A stretch of DNA of 64,000 nt from Microbacterium excoecariae (lineage in GTDB: Bacteria; Actinomycetota; Actinomycetes; Actinomycetales; Microbacteriaceae). How positions within the stretch are numbered: position 1 is the first letter of the stretch; each line of letters opens with the position of its first letter. Position numbers and translations under genes: made by a program. The notes beneath the pieces are model-generated. The model did not search any database, was not told the origin of the DNA, and saw only the letters and a list, made by a program, of their open reading frames with translations. Positions 40,107 through 49,124 of this stretch are shown piece by piece. The DNA is taken from contig NZ_JAANCO010000001.1 in the NCBI RefSeq assembly GCF_011326725.1, positions 682,001-746,000 of the forward strand, in the 5' to 3' direction.

Positions 40107-40657
40107 GGCGCGGCGCGGCGCGGCCGGACGCCGGCCCTCTCGAGCGCGCGCCCGACCGCGAGGCCGACGAAGGTCCACGCGATGGGCCCGGCCACCGACA
40201 GCGCGACGTAGGCGACCTGCGCCCAGAGGGGCAGGCGGGCGAGATCGGCCGCGAGCCAGACGACGAGCGCGACGAGCGCCCCGATCGCGGTGGCGGACAG
40301 GAGGTACCGCCACCACCCCCAGGCGCGGTAGCGGAACAGGGCCGCGACGAGCTCCTGGATCCCGCCGAACAGGAGGGCCGTGCCCAGGAACTGCGGGGCG
40401 TACACGGGCGCGAGGGCGCAGCCGACGAGGGCCGCGAAGAGGTGCGTGAGGAGGGCGACCCACGGCGCGCGCAGGAGCTCCTGCGCGATGATCCCGGGCA
40501 GGACGTGCACCCCGAGGAGGAAGCCGTAGACGAATGGCGCGGCCGCGAGCACGGGGATCGTGAGCCAGCCCTCGATGGCGCCGAGGAGCCCGGTCGCAAC
40601 GGCGACGGCGGCGCAGACGAGCAGGACGCGCGTCGAGAGAAGTAAGGGTCGGCTCAC
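40103..40657 (-). CDS. ECF transporter S-component, YkoE family
   Basis: A 184-residue, about six-helix substrate-binding membrane subunit. GLLGAIEGWLTIPVLAAAPFVYG with GVHVLPGIIAQELLRAPWVALLTHLFAALVG and FLGTALLFGGIQELVAALFRYR are the YkoE pattern. YkoE proteins bind thiamine or its pyrimidine moiety HMP. The start is GTG 40657, six bases after a -10 TAGGCT, a leaderless promoter. It is first in a two-gene operon with the fused YkoD-YkoC. I looked for a TPP riboswitch upstream and found none of its conserved motifs. Confidence 0.85.
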   Translation of the reverse strand: MSRPLLLSTRVLLVCAAVAVATGLLGAIEGWLTIPVLAAAPFVYGFLLGVHVLPGIIAQELLRAPWVALLTHLFAALVGCALAPVYAPQFLGTALLFGGIQELVAALFRYRAWGWWRYLLSATAIGALVALVVWLAADLARLPLWAQVAYVALSVAGPIAWTFVGLAVGRALERAGVRPRRAAP

Positions 40658-40663
40658 TCCTCG

Positions 40664-40776
40664 AGCCTACGGCGTCGCGGGCCGGTGGCGGATCCGCGCC
40701 GAATGGGGGAATGCTGGGGATCGCCGCCCGCCGACTCTCCACAGGCCGACGGATCGGCGGCGGCCGCTCGTAGGCT
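40664..40776. promoter_or_regulatory. Divergent identical leaderless -10 boxes TAGGCT
   Basis: TAGGCT on the minus strand (40664-40669) lies six bases before the ykoE GTG, and TAGGCT on the plus strand (40771-40776) lies six bases before the recQ ATG. The two genes thus share mirror-image leaderless promoters in a 125-base gap. -35 boxes are unclear. Confidence 0.6.
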
Positions 40777-40782
40777 GGGAGC

Positions 40783-42777
40783 ATGACGTTCTCCCCGCCG
40801 TACGACGACGCCCCCGACGACGGCTGGCTCCCCCCGGAGGAACCCCCGGAGGACGCATACGCCGAGTACGCCGGCGGCCCGATCGAGTGGGCGGATCCGT
40901 TCGCCGGCGGCGCCGCGCCCGCGACCCCCTCCGCGCCCGCGCCTGCCGCGGCGCGTCCGGCGCGTTATGCGACGCCGCTCGAGGCGCTCCGCACCGTCTA
41001 TGGGTTCGACGATTTTCGGGGGGATCAGGCCGAGATCGTCGATCACGTCACGGGCGGCGGCGACGCGATCGTCCTCATGCCGACGGGCGGCGGCAAGAGC
41101 GTCTGCTATCAGGTCCCGGCGCTCGTGCGGGAGGGGACGGGCCTCGTCGTCTCGCCGCTCATCGCGCTCATGCACGATCAGGTCGAGGCGCTGCGCGCGA
41201 ACGGCGTGCGCGCCGAGTACCTCAACTCGACGCAGGCCCCGGCCGAGCGCCAGGCGGTCGAGCGCGCCTACGTCGCGGGCGAGCTCGATCTGCTCTACGT
41301 CGCGCCCGAGCGCCTCAGCGCGCCCGCGACGCGGGACCTGCTCGCGCGGGGCACGCTCAGCGTCATCGCGATCGACGAGGCGCACTGCGTCAGCCAGTGG
41401 GGGCACGATTTCCGGCCCGACTACCTCGCCCTCGGAGACCTCGGATCCGCCTTCCCCGGCGTGCCGCGCGTCGCGCTCACCGCGACGGCGACGCGCGAGA
41501 CGCATGCCGAGATCACCGAGCGGCTGCACCTGGGCAAGGCGCGGCACTTCGTCGCGAGCTTCGACCGTCCCAACATCCAGTACCGCATCGAGGCGAAGAC
41601 CGACGCCCGGCGCCAGCTGCTGCAGTTCGTGCGATCGCAGCCGGAGGGATCCGCGGGGATCGTCTACGCGCTGAGCCGCAAATCCGTCGAGCAGACCGCG
41701 ACCTATCTCCGGGGGCAGGGCATCGACGCCGTGCCGTACCACGCGGGGCTCGACGCCGAGACACGGGCCGCCCACCAGGCGCGCTTCCTGCGGGAGGATG
41801 GCGTGGTCGTTGTCGCGACGATCGCCTTCGGCATGGGAATCGACAAGCCCGACGTGCGGTTCGTCGCGCACATCGACCTGCCGAAGTCGGTCGAGGGGTA
41901 TTACCAGGAGACCGGGCGCGCGGGCCGTGACGGCGAGCCGAGCGTCGCGTGGATGGCATACGGGCTCGGCGACGTCGTGCAGCAGCGGCGCATGATCACG
42001 CAGGGCGACGGCGACCGGGCGCGCCAGCAGCGCCAGCAGCAGCACCTCGACGCAATGCTCGCGCTGTGCGAGACGGTCTCGTGCCGCCGGCAGAACCTGT
42101 TGAACTACTTCGGTCAGCCGTCGGATCCGTGCGGCAACTGCGACACGTGCCTCGAGCCGCCGGAGACCTGGGACGGCCTGGTCGCCGCGCAGAAGCTCAT
42201 GTCCACGATCGTGCGCCTTCAGCGCGAGCGCGGGCAGTCCTTCGGTGCGGGGCACCTCGTCGACATCCTCCGCGGGGCCGAGAACGAGCGGATCCGCCGG
42301 TTCCGCCATGATCAGCTGTCGACCTACGGGCTCGGATCCGACCTGTCGGACCAGGACTGGCGCAGCGTGATCCGGCAGCTCCTCGCCCGCGGGCTTCTCA
42401 TGCCGCAGGGGGAATACAACACGCTCGGCCTCACGGACGCGTCCGGCGGGGTGCTGCGCGGCGACACTCCTGTGCCGCTGCGCCGCGACGTGATCGGGCG
42501 CCGTGCGCGGCCGGAACGCGCGCGGAAGGCGTCTGCGGCCGACGACCTCGATCCGGCGGCGCGGAGCCTCTTCGAGCGGCTCCGCGAGTGGCGCGCGGCC
42601 GAGGCGCGCGAGCAGGGCGTGCCCGCCTACATTGTGTTCGGCGACGCGACGCTCCGCGCGCTCGCGGAGCACCGTCCCGCCACGACCGCGCAACTCGACG
42701 CGATCAGCGGCATCGGCGCCAAGAAGCGCGACGCGTACGGCGACAAGGTCCTCGCCGTCCTCGCAACCGATATGTGA
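40783..42777 (+). CDS. recQ: RecQ family ATP-dependent DNA helicase
   Basis: A 664-residue 3'-5' DNA helicase. An acidic, Pro-rich N terminus (~60 residues) precedes motif 0 (YGFDDFRGDQAEIV), Walker A MPTGGGKSVCYQ (~residue 99), IDEAHCVSQWGHDFRPDY (DEAH and aromatic loop), and TATATRETHAEI. Domain 2 has YHAGLDAETRAAHQARF and AFGMGIDKPDVRFVAH with TGRAGRDG. The RQC zinc site is CRRQNLLNYFG followed by CGNCDTC; a winged helix and an HRDC domain (residues ~585-664, ending GIGAKKRDAYGDKVL) complete it. Leaderless start at ATG 40783. It takes part in recombination and fork repair. Confidence 0.96.
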   Translation: MTFSPPYDDAPDDGWLPPEEPPEDAYAEYAGGPIEWADPFAGGAAPATPSAPAPAAARPARYATPLEALRTVYGFDDFRGDQAEIVDHVTGGGDAIVLMPTGGGKSVCYQVPALVREGTGLVVSPLIALMHDQVEALRANGVRAEYLNSTQAPAERQAVERAYVAGELDLLYVAPERLSAPATRDLLARGTLSVIAIDEAHCVSQWGHDFRPDYLALGDLGSAFPGVPRVALTATATRETHAEITERLHLGKARHFVASFDRPNIQYRIEAKTDARRQLLQFVRSQPEGSAGIVYALSRKSVEQTATYLRGQGIDAVPYHAGLDAETRAAHQARFLREDGVVVVATIAFGMGIDKPDVRFVAHIDLPKSVEGYYQETGRAGRDGEPSVAWMAYGLGDVVQQRRMITQGDGDRARQQRQQQHLDAMLALCETVSCRRQNLLNYFGQPSDPCGNCDTCLEPPETWDGLVAAQKLMSTIVRLQRERGQSFGAGHLVDILRGAENERIRRFRHDQLSTYGLGSDLSDQDWRSVIRQLLARGLLMPQGEYNTLGLTDASGGVLRGDTPVPLRRDVIGRRARPERARKASAADDLDPAARSLFERLREWRAAEAREQGVPAYIVFGDATLRALAEHRPATTAQLDAISGIGAKKRDAYGDKVLAVLATDM

Positions 42778-42811
42778 CCATTTCGTTATTCCCTTCGGGT
42801 CAAATTCACCC

Positions 42812-42954
42812 TTGACACCACCCGTATATCGGCCAGGCTGGTAATTGCGTGGGTTCACGCTGGGCGCAACCTGGGAAGTAGTGCCTGTCGAGAACCGCGA
42901 ACCCGAGGTCCAACTCGCCTCGGTCCGCAGTTGTACGTAGGCAAGGGGAATACG
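42812..42954 (+). promoter_or_regulatory. Strong promoter and ~110-base leader of the adhesin operon
   Basis: -35 TTGACA (42812-42817), 16 bases, -10 CAGGCT (42834-42839). The leader holds a possible long stem GGGTTC (42850-42855) with GAACCC (42898-42903) and a small hairpin CCGAGG/CCTCGG (42903-42908, 42918-42923). Shine-Dalgarno AAGGGG lies 6 bases before the TTG start. The tract is AT-richer than its surroundings. No known riboswitch class was recognised. Confidence 0.55.
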
Positions 42955-45900
42955 TTGCGTACCCAAAAGACAGGCTGGCTCTCGCGCGGTGACGCGCGAT
43001 GGCTCACGAAGAGAAGACTCGGCGCGGGCGCCGTGGTCACGACAGCAGCCGTGGTCGGCGCCGCCCTCGGCGGCGTCCCGGCGACGGCGGCCGAGACGGA
43101 CGATTCCGAGGCCCTCGGCCAGGTCATCGCGTCCGAGCTGCTCGGCGGCGAGTTGCTCGACGCGTCTCAGGCGCTCGCGGGGAACCCCAGCGCGCCCGGA
43201 CCCGTCGAGACGCCGCTGAACCTGGGGCTCCTCGACATCGCGGACATCGACCTGGGCGGCGGGCTCGTGCTCCCGCTCGTGAGCGAGCCCGGCGGCGGAG
43301 GGCTCCTGGAACTCGGGAACGCGGGTGCGCTGAGCGCCTACGCGTCGGCGCCGTCGGGCACGACCTCGACCGCGAGCGGCGGAGTTCTGGGCGCGGACGG
43401 CGGCATTGGCCTCGACCCGGAGAACCCCGGCGCGTTCGAGAACTCGACGATCGAGCTCACGAACCTGTTTGACCAGCTTGGGCTGAGCTTCGTCACCGAC
43501 GGCGTGATCGACGCCGCGGCGCTGGAGCTCGGCGCGACCGCGTCGACGGCCACCGCGACCGGCAACGGCGGGTCCGTCGACGTCACGTCGGAGTACGTCC
43601 TCGCGGGCGCGGGAATCGAGCTGTCGAGCCCGCTGCTCGGGGGCCTCGCGACGGCCCTGGACGAGACGATCGCGGGCGTCGGGACCACCCTTGACGAGGC
43701 GCTCGGCTCCGAGGGCGCCATCGGCTCGCTCCTGGGAGACTTCGACCTCGGCGTCGACCTCGGGGTTGCCGCGGTGGAGATCGGGACCGGCACGATCGGC
43801 GTCGATGGGCTTGACACGGCGCTCGGCGACCTCGCCGACACCATCATCGCGGAGCCGCTCGTCGACTCCAACGGCATCGTGTCGATCGATCTGACGGCCG
43901 GGACGATCTCCGTGGATGTCGCGGCAGCGACCGCGTCGGGATCGCTGAACGGGCTCGCGCCCAACACGCTCCTGCTGGACGACGTGACGATCAACAACAT
44001 CGTCCAGGCGATCAGCGAGGCGCTGGGCTCCCTCACCGCGAAGGTGCAGGACGGCGTCACGGACGTCGTCAACAACACCAGCGTGACGATCGAGCTCGAT
44101 GCATCTATCTCCGCGTTCGGAATCGGCGTGACAAACGGCGGAGTCACGGTGTCGACGACCCTGGGATACCTGCTCGGAACGTCCGACGAGGAGCCGGTGA
44201 TCGATAGCGATCTCTCGATACTCGGTATTATCAATGTCGGCGCCGTCATCGAGGGTATTGCGGAGCCGCTGGTCGATGCGTTGAACGCCCTGCTGAGCCC
44301 GGTCGTCGAAACGGTCTTCACCTCGATCCTCTCCGGCCTCGGGACCACGGTCCCGGCGCTCACGGCGCCGATCGTGACGGCGCTGTCGCCGGTCCTCGAG
44401 GCGGTCAACGAGGTCGCCGAGGTGACGATCAACGAGCAGCCGACGCCGGGCTACCTGGGCGATGAGTCGTTCACGGTGAACGCCTTGTCCGTCGAGGTAC
44501 TGCCCTCGCTGGGCGTCGCCAACATCGACCTCGGCTCGTCCACGGTGCGTGCGGCGGCCGCGGTGTATGACACGGCGATCACGCTCGACCCCACCTCGGT
44601 GGAGCAGGGCGGATCGACGCTCGTCACGGGGAGCGGCTTCGCCCCCGGCGAGACGGTGACGATCACGGTGGACGGCGAGACGGTCGCCACCGATGTGGTC
44701 GTCGCCGACGACGGCACCTTCGAGTTCACCTACGACGTTCCGGCCGACACCGAGCCGGGAGACGTTGTGGTCGAAGCCACGGGAGACGTCTCGCTGACGC
44801 CCGCCGAGGCCACGCTCACGATCGAGCAGGTGTGGGACACCGCGCTGACGCTCGACCCCGAGACGGTCGCGCTGGGCGAGTCCACGACGGCCACCGGTTC
44901 CGGGTTTGAGCCGGGCGAGACGGTGACGATCACGGTCGACGGCGACGTTGTCGCGGACGACGTCGTGGTCGGCGACGATGGCACCTTCACGTTCCTGTAC
45001 GAGGTCCCGGGCGACGCGCCGACGGGGATCGCCGAGGTCGTCGCGACCGGTGCGGTGTCCCAGACGCCCGCCGCGGCGGACCTCACGGTCACCGAGGTCT
45101 CGTATGAGACGTCCATCACGGTCGACCCCGACACGGTGCTGCAGGGCGAGACCACGCAGGTCACCGGTTCCGGCTTCGCGCCGGGCGAGACGGTGACTCT
45201 CACGGTCGATGGCGTCGAGGTCTGGACGGTTCCCGCTGACGAGACCGGCGGGTTCACGTTCGACTACGCGGTCCCGGAGGACGCTACGCCGGGCACGTTC
45301 GACGTTGTCGCCACGGGCGAGGCGTCGCAGACCCCCGCCACGGACCAGCTCACGATCGAGCAGGTCTGGGACACGGCGATTGTCGCGGATCCGGACACGG
45401 TGGATCAGGGTGGTTCGACGACGATCACGGGTTCGGGCTTTGAGCCGGACGAGACGGTGACGATCACGGTCGACGGTGTCGAGGTCGGGACGGCAACGGT
45501 CCAGGACGACGGCACGTTCGAGTTCGTCTACGACGTTCCGGAGGACGCCGAGCCGGGCACGTTCGATGTTGTCGCCACGGGTGACGTGTCGAACACGCCG
45601 GCCACGGATGAGCTCACGATCGAGCAGGTGTGGGACACCGCGCTGACGCTTACGCCGAGCACGGTGGAGCAGGGCGAGGGCACGATCGTCTCGGGCTCCG
45701 GCTTCGAGCCGGGCGAGACGGTCACGCTCACGGCCGGCGGCGATGTGATCGCCTCCGACATCCTCGTCGCGGAAAACGGGACATTCACCTTCGCGTACGA
45801 GGTGCCGCTCGAGACGCCGGTCGGCGACCTCGTGTTCGAGGCCACGGGCGACGTGTCGCAGACGCCCGCCGACGCGACGCTCGCGGTCACCGCGGCCACC

Positions 45901-48303
45901 TGGGACACGGCGATCGTCGTGGACCCGGACTCGGTCCCGCAGGGCGGATCCACGGTGGTCACCGGGTCGGGCTTCGAGCCCGGCGAGACGGTGACGCTCG
46001 TCGTGGAGAACTCCGGTGGCGCGGTCGAGGGCACGCTCGGAACGGCCCTCGTCGGGGACGACGGAGCGTTCACCTTCGACGTCGACGTTCCGACGGAAGC
46101 CGAGCCGGGTGACTACGTCATCGTGGCCACGGGCGACGTGTCGGATACCCCCGCGGAGGATGGCCTCACGGTCACCGCGGTGGTCTATGACACGTCCATC
46201 ACGGTCGACCCGAGCACGGTCGCCCAGGGTGAGACGACGACGGTCACGGGTACCGGCTTCGCGCCGGGCGAGTCCGTGACGATCGAGGTCGACGGCGTTG
46301 TCGTGGCGACCGACGTGCTCGTCGGAGACGACGGAACGTTCACGTTCGACTACCTCGTCCCGGAGGACGCGCCGACCGGTGAGGTCGTCGTCGAGGCCAC
46401 GGGCGACGTGTCGAACAACACCGCCGAGGACACGCTCACGATTGAGGCGGCTTCGGAGGCGGATGCGGATGCAGATCTGAACGCGGCTGCGGCGGCGTCG
46501 GCCTCGGCGTCGGCGAACGCGGATGACGACTCGAACGCGTCGGCGCAGGTCGCGGCTCAGGCTGCGGCGCTCGCGGATGCGACGTCGACGGCGTCGGCTG
46601 CGGCGGACGTGACGGCGGCTGCGGCGGCTGAGGCTGCGGCGACGGCGGATGCGTCGAGCGACTCGTCCTCGGATGTCACGAGCGAGGCGTCGGCGTCGGC
46701 TCAGGCCGCGTCGGAGGCTGCTGCTCTGGCGGACGCGACGACGTCGGCAACGGCGGAGTCTTCGTCGGCGGCGGACGCGAACACGGCGGCTTCGGCTGAC
46801 GCGGCGTCCGAGTCGGCGGCGACGGCGGACTCGACGGCCACGGCCTCGGAGGATGCCTCGGCTGACGCGGCTTCGGAGGCGGATGCGGATGCAGATCTGA
46901 ACGCGGCTGCGGCGGCGTCGGCCTCGGCGTCGGCGAACGCGGATGACGACTCGAACGCGTCGGCGCAGGTCGCGGCTCAGGCTGCGGCGCTCGCGGATGC
47001 GACGTCGACGGCGTCGGCTGCGGCGGACGTGACGGCGGCTGCGGCGGCTGAGGCTGCGGCGACGGCGGATGCGTCGAGCGACTCGTCCTCGGATGTCACG
47101 AGCGAGGCGTCGGCGTCGGCTCAGGCCGCGTCGGAGGCTGCTGCTCTGGCGGACGCGACGACGTCGGCAACGGCGGAGTCTTCGTCGGCGGCGGACGCGA
47201 ACACGGCGGCTTCGGCTGACGCGGCGTCCGAGTCGGCGGCGACGGCGGACTCGACGGCCACGGCCTCGGAGGATGCCTCGGCTGACGCGGCTTCGGAGGC
47301 GGACGCGGCGAGCGCCGCGGACGCGGAGGTCAACGCGAACGCGTCGGCGTCGGCTTCGGCCTCGGCGACGGCGGACGACGACTCGAACGCATCGGCGCAG
47401 GTGGCGGCTCAGGCCGCCGCGCTCGCAGACGCCTCGACGACGGCGTCGGCCGCGGCGGATGCCACGGCTGCGGCTGCGGCTCAGGCGGCGGCCACGGCTG
47501 ACGCGTCGAGCGACTCGTCGGTGGACGCCACGAGCGAGGCGAACGCCTCGGCGCAGGTGGCGGCCCAGGCTGCGGCGCTCGCGGACGCGACGTCGACCAC
47601 GAACGCGGATGCGTCGACGGCTGCGGAGGCCAACGCCTCGGCGGCGGCGGCTGCCGCGTCGACGGCCGACTCCTCGACGGAGGCCTCGGCTGAGGCGGCC
47701 GCGGAGGCCGACGCCAACGCCGACAGCGACAGCACGGCGGACGCGACGGCTGATGTCGAGGCGGATGCGTCGAGCGAGGCTGACGCCACGGCTGATGTCG
47801 ACGCCGACGCCTCCAGCGAGGCCGACGCATCGAGCACCTCCGATAGCGACAGCGACTCCGCCGCGGACGCCGATGGCGGAAGCGACGGCGGGCTGACGAT
47901 CGAGCTCGAGCACCCGACCCGCACCGCGGGGCAGCAGCAGATCGCCTACGGCGGTGGCTTCGCCCCCGGCGAGGAGGTCACGGGCACGATGTACTCGGTG
48001 CCGACCGACCTGGGCGTCCAGATCGCGGATGAGAACGGTGAGGTCGTCTTCACCTGGACCATCGCGGACGACGACCCCCTGGGCGAGCACGAGGTCGAGC
48101 TTGTCGGCGCGACGTCCGGTTCCGTTTCCGCTACGTTCGAGGTGGTCGCCGCGGCGACCGCCGGATCCGGCGATGACGGACTGCTGGCGACGGGCGGTGA
48201 CCTGACCGGAATCGTCCTGCCGGTCGCTGTCCTCATGCTCCTGGCCGGCGGCACGCTGTTCGCGGTGACTCGTCGACGCAAGGACCTTGTGCACAGCGAG
48301 TGA
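42955..48303 (+). CDS. Giant wall-anchored adhesin, choice-of-anchor G type with Ig-like and Ala/Ser/Asp repeats
   Basis: A 1782-residue secreted surface protein. Signal peptide ~1-45 (TKRRLGAGAVVTTAAVVGAA, cut near PATAAET). Residues ~46-535 resemble the actinobacterial 'choice-of-anchor G' domain (VTSEYVLAGAGIELSSPLLGG, GLDTALGDLADTI). Residues 537-1165 are seven Ig-like repeats of 88-95 residues sharing GSGFxPGETVTxxVDG. Residues ~1166-1640 are almost only Ala, Ser, Asp, Thr, Glu. A further Ig-like domain follows (GLTIELEHPTRTAG). The tail has LLATGGD, a hydrophobic helix and TRRRKDLVHSE, a sorting-signal layout with a variant of LPXTG/LAXTG. TTG 42955 is chosen for its Shine-Dalgarno and signal peptide. 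It is the first gene of an operon with DUF5819 and HTTM. Unlike its neighbours it is poor in GGATCC. Confidence 0.88.
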   Translation: MRTQKTGWLSRGDARWLTKRRLGAGAVVTTAAVVGAALGGVPATAAETDDSEALGQVIASELLGGELLDASQALAGNPSAPGPVETPLNLGLLDIADIDLGGGLVLPLVSEPGGGGLLELGNAGALSAYASAPSGTTSTASGGVLGADGGIGLDPENPGAFENSTIELTNLFDQLGLSFVTDGVIDAAALELGATASTATATGNGGSVDVTSEYVLAGAGIELSSPLLGGLATALDETIAGVGTTLDEALGSEGAIGSLLGDFDLGVDLGVAAVEIGTGTIGVDGLDTALGDLADTIIAEPLVDSNGIVSIDLTAGTISVDVAAATASGSLNGLAPNTLLLDDVTINNIVQAISEALGSLTAKVQDGVTDVVNNTSVTIELDASISAFGIGVTNGGVTVSTTLGYLLGTSDEEPVIDSDLSILGIINVGAVIEGIAEPLVDALNALLSPVVETVFTSILSGLGTTVPALTAPIVTALSPVLEAVNEVAEVTINEQPTPGYLGDESFTVNALSVEVLPSLGVANIDLGSSTVRAAAAVYDTAITLDPTSVEQGGSTLVTGSGFAPGETVTITVDGETVATDVVVADDGTFEFTYDVPADTEPGDVVVEATGDVSLTPAEATLTIEQVWDTALTLDPETVALGESTTATGSGFEPGETVTITVDGDVVADDVVVGDDGTFTFLYEVPGDAPTGIAEVVATGAVSQTPAAADLTVTEVSYETSITVDPDTVLQGETTQVTGSGFAPGETVTLTVDGVEVWTVPADETGGFTFDYAVPEDATPGTFDVVATGEASQTPATDQLTIEQVWDTAIVADPDTVDQGGSTTITGSGFEPDETVTITVDGVEVGTATVQDDGTFEFVYDVPEDAEPGTFDVVATGDVSNTPATDELTIEQVWDTALTLTPSTVEQGEGTIVSGSGFEPGETVTLTAGGDVIASDILVAENGTFTFAYEVPLETPVGDLVFEATGDVSQTPADATLAVTAATWDTAIVVDPDSVPQGGSTVVTGSGFEPGETVTLVVENSGGAVEGTLGTALVGDDGAFTFDVDVPTEAEPGDYVIVATGDVSDTPAEDGLTVTAVVYDTSITVDPSTVAQGETTTVTGTGFAPGESVTIEVDGVVVATDVLVGDDGTFTFDYLVPEDAPTGEVVVEATGDVSNNTAEDTLTIEAASEADADADLNAAAAASASASANADDDSNASAQVAAQAAALADATSTASAAADVTAAAAAEAAATADASSDSSSDVTSEASASAQAASEAAALADATTSATAESSSAADANTAASADAASESAATADSTATASEDASADAASEADADADLNAAAAASASASANADDDSNASAQVAAQAAALADATSTASAAADVTAAAAAEAAATADASSDSSSDVTSEASASAQAASEAAALADATTSATAESSSAADANTAASADAASESAATADSTATASEDASADAASEADAASAADAEVNANASASASASATADDDSNASAQVAAQAAALADASTTASAAADATAAAAAQAAATADASSDSSVDATSEANASAQVAAQAAALADATSTTNADASTAAEANASAAAAAASTADSSTEASAEAAAEADANADSDSTADATADVEADASSEADATADVDADASSEADASSTSDSDSDSAADADGGSDGGLTIELEHPTRTAGQQQIAYGGGFAPGEEVTGTMYSVPTDLGVQIADENGEVVFTWTIADDDPLGEHEVELVGATSGSVSATFEVVAAATAGSGDDGLLATGGDLTGIVLPVAVLMLLAGGTLFAVTRRRKDLVHSE
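44563..46449 (+). repeat. Seven Ig-like domain repeats in the adhesin
   Basis: Repeats start at about 44563, 44830, 45100, 45363, 45627, 45898 and 46180, each opening with (V/T)(W/Y)DT(A/S)I or close variants and ending ATGDVSxTPA plus TIEQ/TVTA. They are similar but not identical at DNA level, consistent with older duplication than the downstream 420-bp repeat. Confidence 0.85.
46447..47303 (+). repeat. Perfect 420-bp tandem duplication in the Ala/Ser/Asp region
   Basis: Line-by-line comparison shows 46447-46883 identical to 46867-47303 (437 bases, period 420, no mismatches seen). The unit is 140 codons, so the frame is kept. A third, diverged copy follows from about 47304. Confidence 0.92.
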
Positions 48304-49124
48304 GTAAGACCAGCAAGAGCCGTGAGGCGGCTCGTGGCGGCTCGGGGACTCCCCGGGCCGCCACGGCCGTGTCCGGCCAGACGATGTTCCGCACGCGCCG
48401 GTGGTGGATCCGCGCGATCGCGATTCTCGCGACGCTCTTCACCGCCTGGCACGTGTTCGCCTCGTTCCTGTGGATCGCGCCCTGGGCGCCGCTCCGCGAG
48501 GTCGTGCCGACGAAGGTGCTCTCGGGCTACATGATCCCGATGTTTGGCCAGTCGTGGAGCGTGTTCGCGCCCGAGCCGATCAACGGCGACTACCGCTTCG
48601 AGGTCCGCGCGCTCGTCGACGGCGAGGCGACCGAATGGGTCAGCGCCTCCGACGTCGAGCTGACGATGATCCAGTACCACCTCTTCACGCCCCGCGCGGG
48701 GATCCAGGCGATGGACGTGTCGAGCCAGTTCCGCGGCGCGTGGGCCGACCTCGATGAGGACCAGCGCGAGGTCGCGGAACTCAACTACTTCAAGGCCGAC
48801 TGGGAACAGCGCATGGGAGAGGCGATGAAGGCGTACGGCGAGGATCCGCTCCTCGTCGACGACTACGTCGCCCAGGAGCACCGCGCCACCGCGTACGCGA
48901 CGCAGGTCGCCCTCGCCATCTGGGGCGACGACGTCGAGCAGGTGCAGTTCCAGGCCACGCGGCAGAACGTCATCCCCTTCGCCGAGCGCCACGAGCCCGA
49001 CGCCGAGCGGCCGGGGATCCAGTACTCGCCGACGGGCTGGCGCGGCCTCGTCGTCAACGAGGGCCAGTCGGAGGAGAACTTCGCCGACGTCTTCCGGGCG
49101 GCCTACGAGCGGATGGAGCAGTAA
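48300..49124 (+). CDS. DUF5819-family membrane-anchored protein
   Basis: A 274-residue protein. A basic N terminus and one transmembrane helix (WWIRAIAILATLFTAWHVFASFLW) precede a soluble domain placed outside. LREVVPTKVLSGYMIPMFGQSWSVFAPEP is the DUF5819 hallmark; the rest has an alpha-beta look, ending YERMEQ. The DUF5819 family is known mainly from actinobacteria next to HTTM proteins. The GTG start overlaps the adhesin stop (GTGA) and the end overlaps the HTTM start by one base, so the three are translationally coupled. Function unknown; a partner or chaperone of the membrane enzyme is inferred only from context. Confidence 0.82.
   Translation: MSKTSKSREAARGGSGTPRAATAVSGQTMFRTRRWWIRAIAILATLFTAWHVFASFLWIAPWAPLREVVPTKVLSGYMIPMFGQSWSVFAPEPINGDYRFEVRALVDGEATEWVSASDVELTMIQYHLFTPRAGIQAMDVSSQFRGAWADLDEDQREVAELNYFKADWEQRMGEAMKAYGEDPLLVDDYVAQEHRATAYATQVALAIWGDDVEQVQFQATRQNVIPFAERHEPDAERPGIQYSPTGWRGLVVNEGQSEENFADVFRAAYERMEQ

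Noticed and set aside
40658..40782. TPP riboswitch upstream of the YkoE-type importer
   Set aside because: The conserved CTGAGA and late thi-box motifs are absent, and the gene appears leaderless.
46450..47900. Coding frames in alternative phases of the Ala/Ser/Asp region (Arg-rich products)
   Set aside because: Products are pure simple-sequence Arg/Thr/Pro, explained by the repeat in the adhesin frame.
40654..48294. A 2546-codon open frame on the minus strand opposite recQ and the adhesin
   Set aside because: It mirrors the real coding strand in GC-rich DNA; its product is low-complexity Arg/Asp/His sequence with no family motif, while both plus-strand proteins are clearly real.
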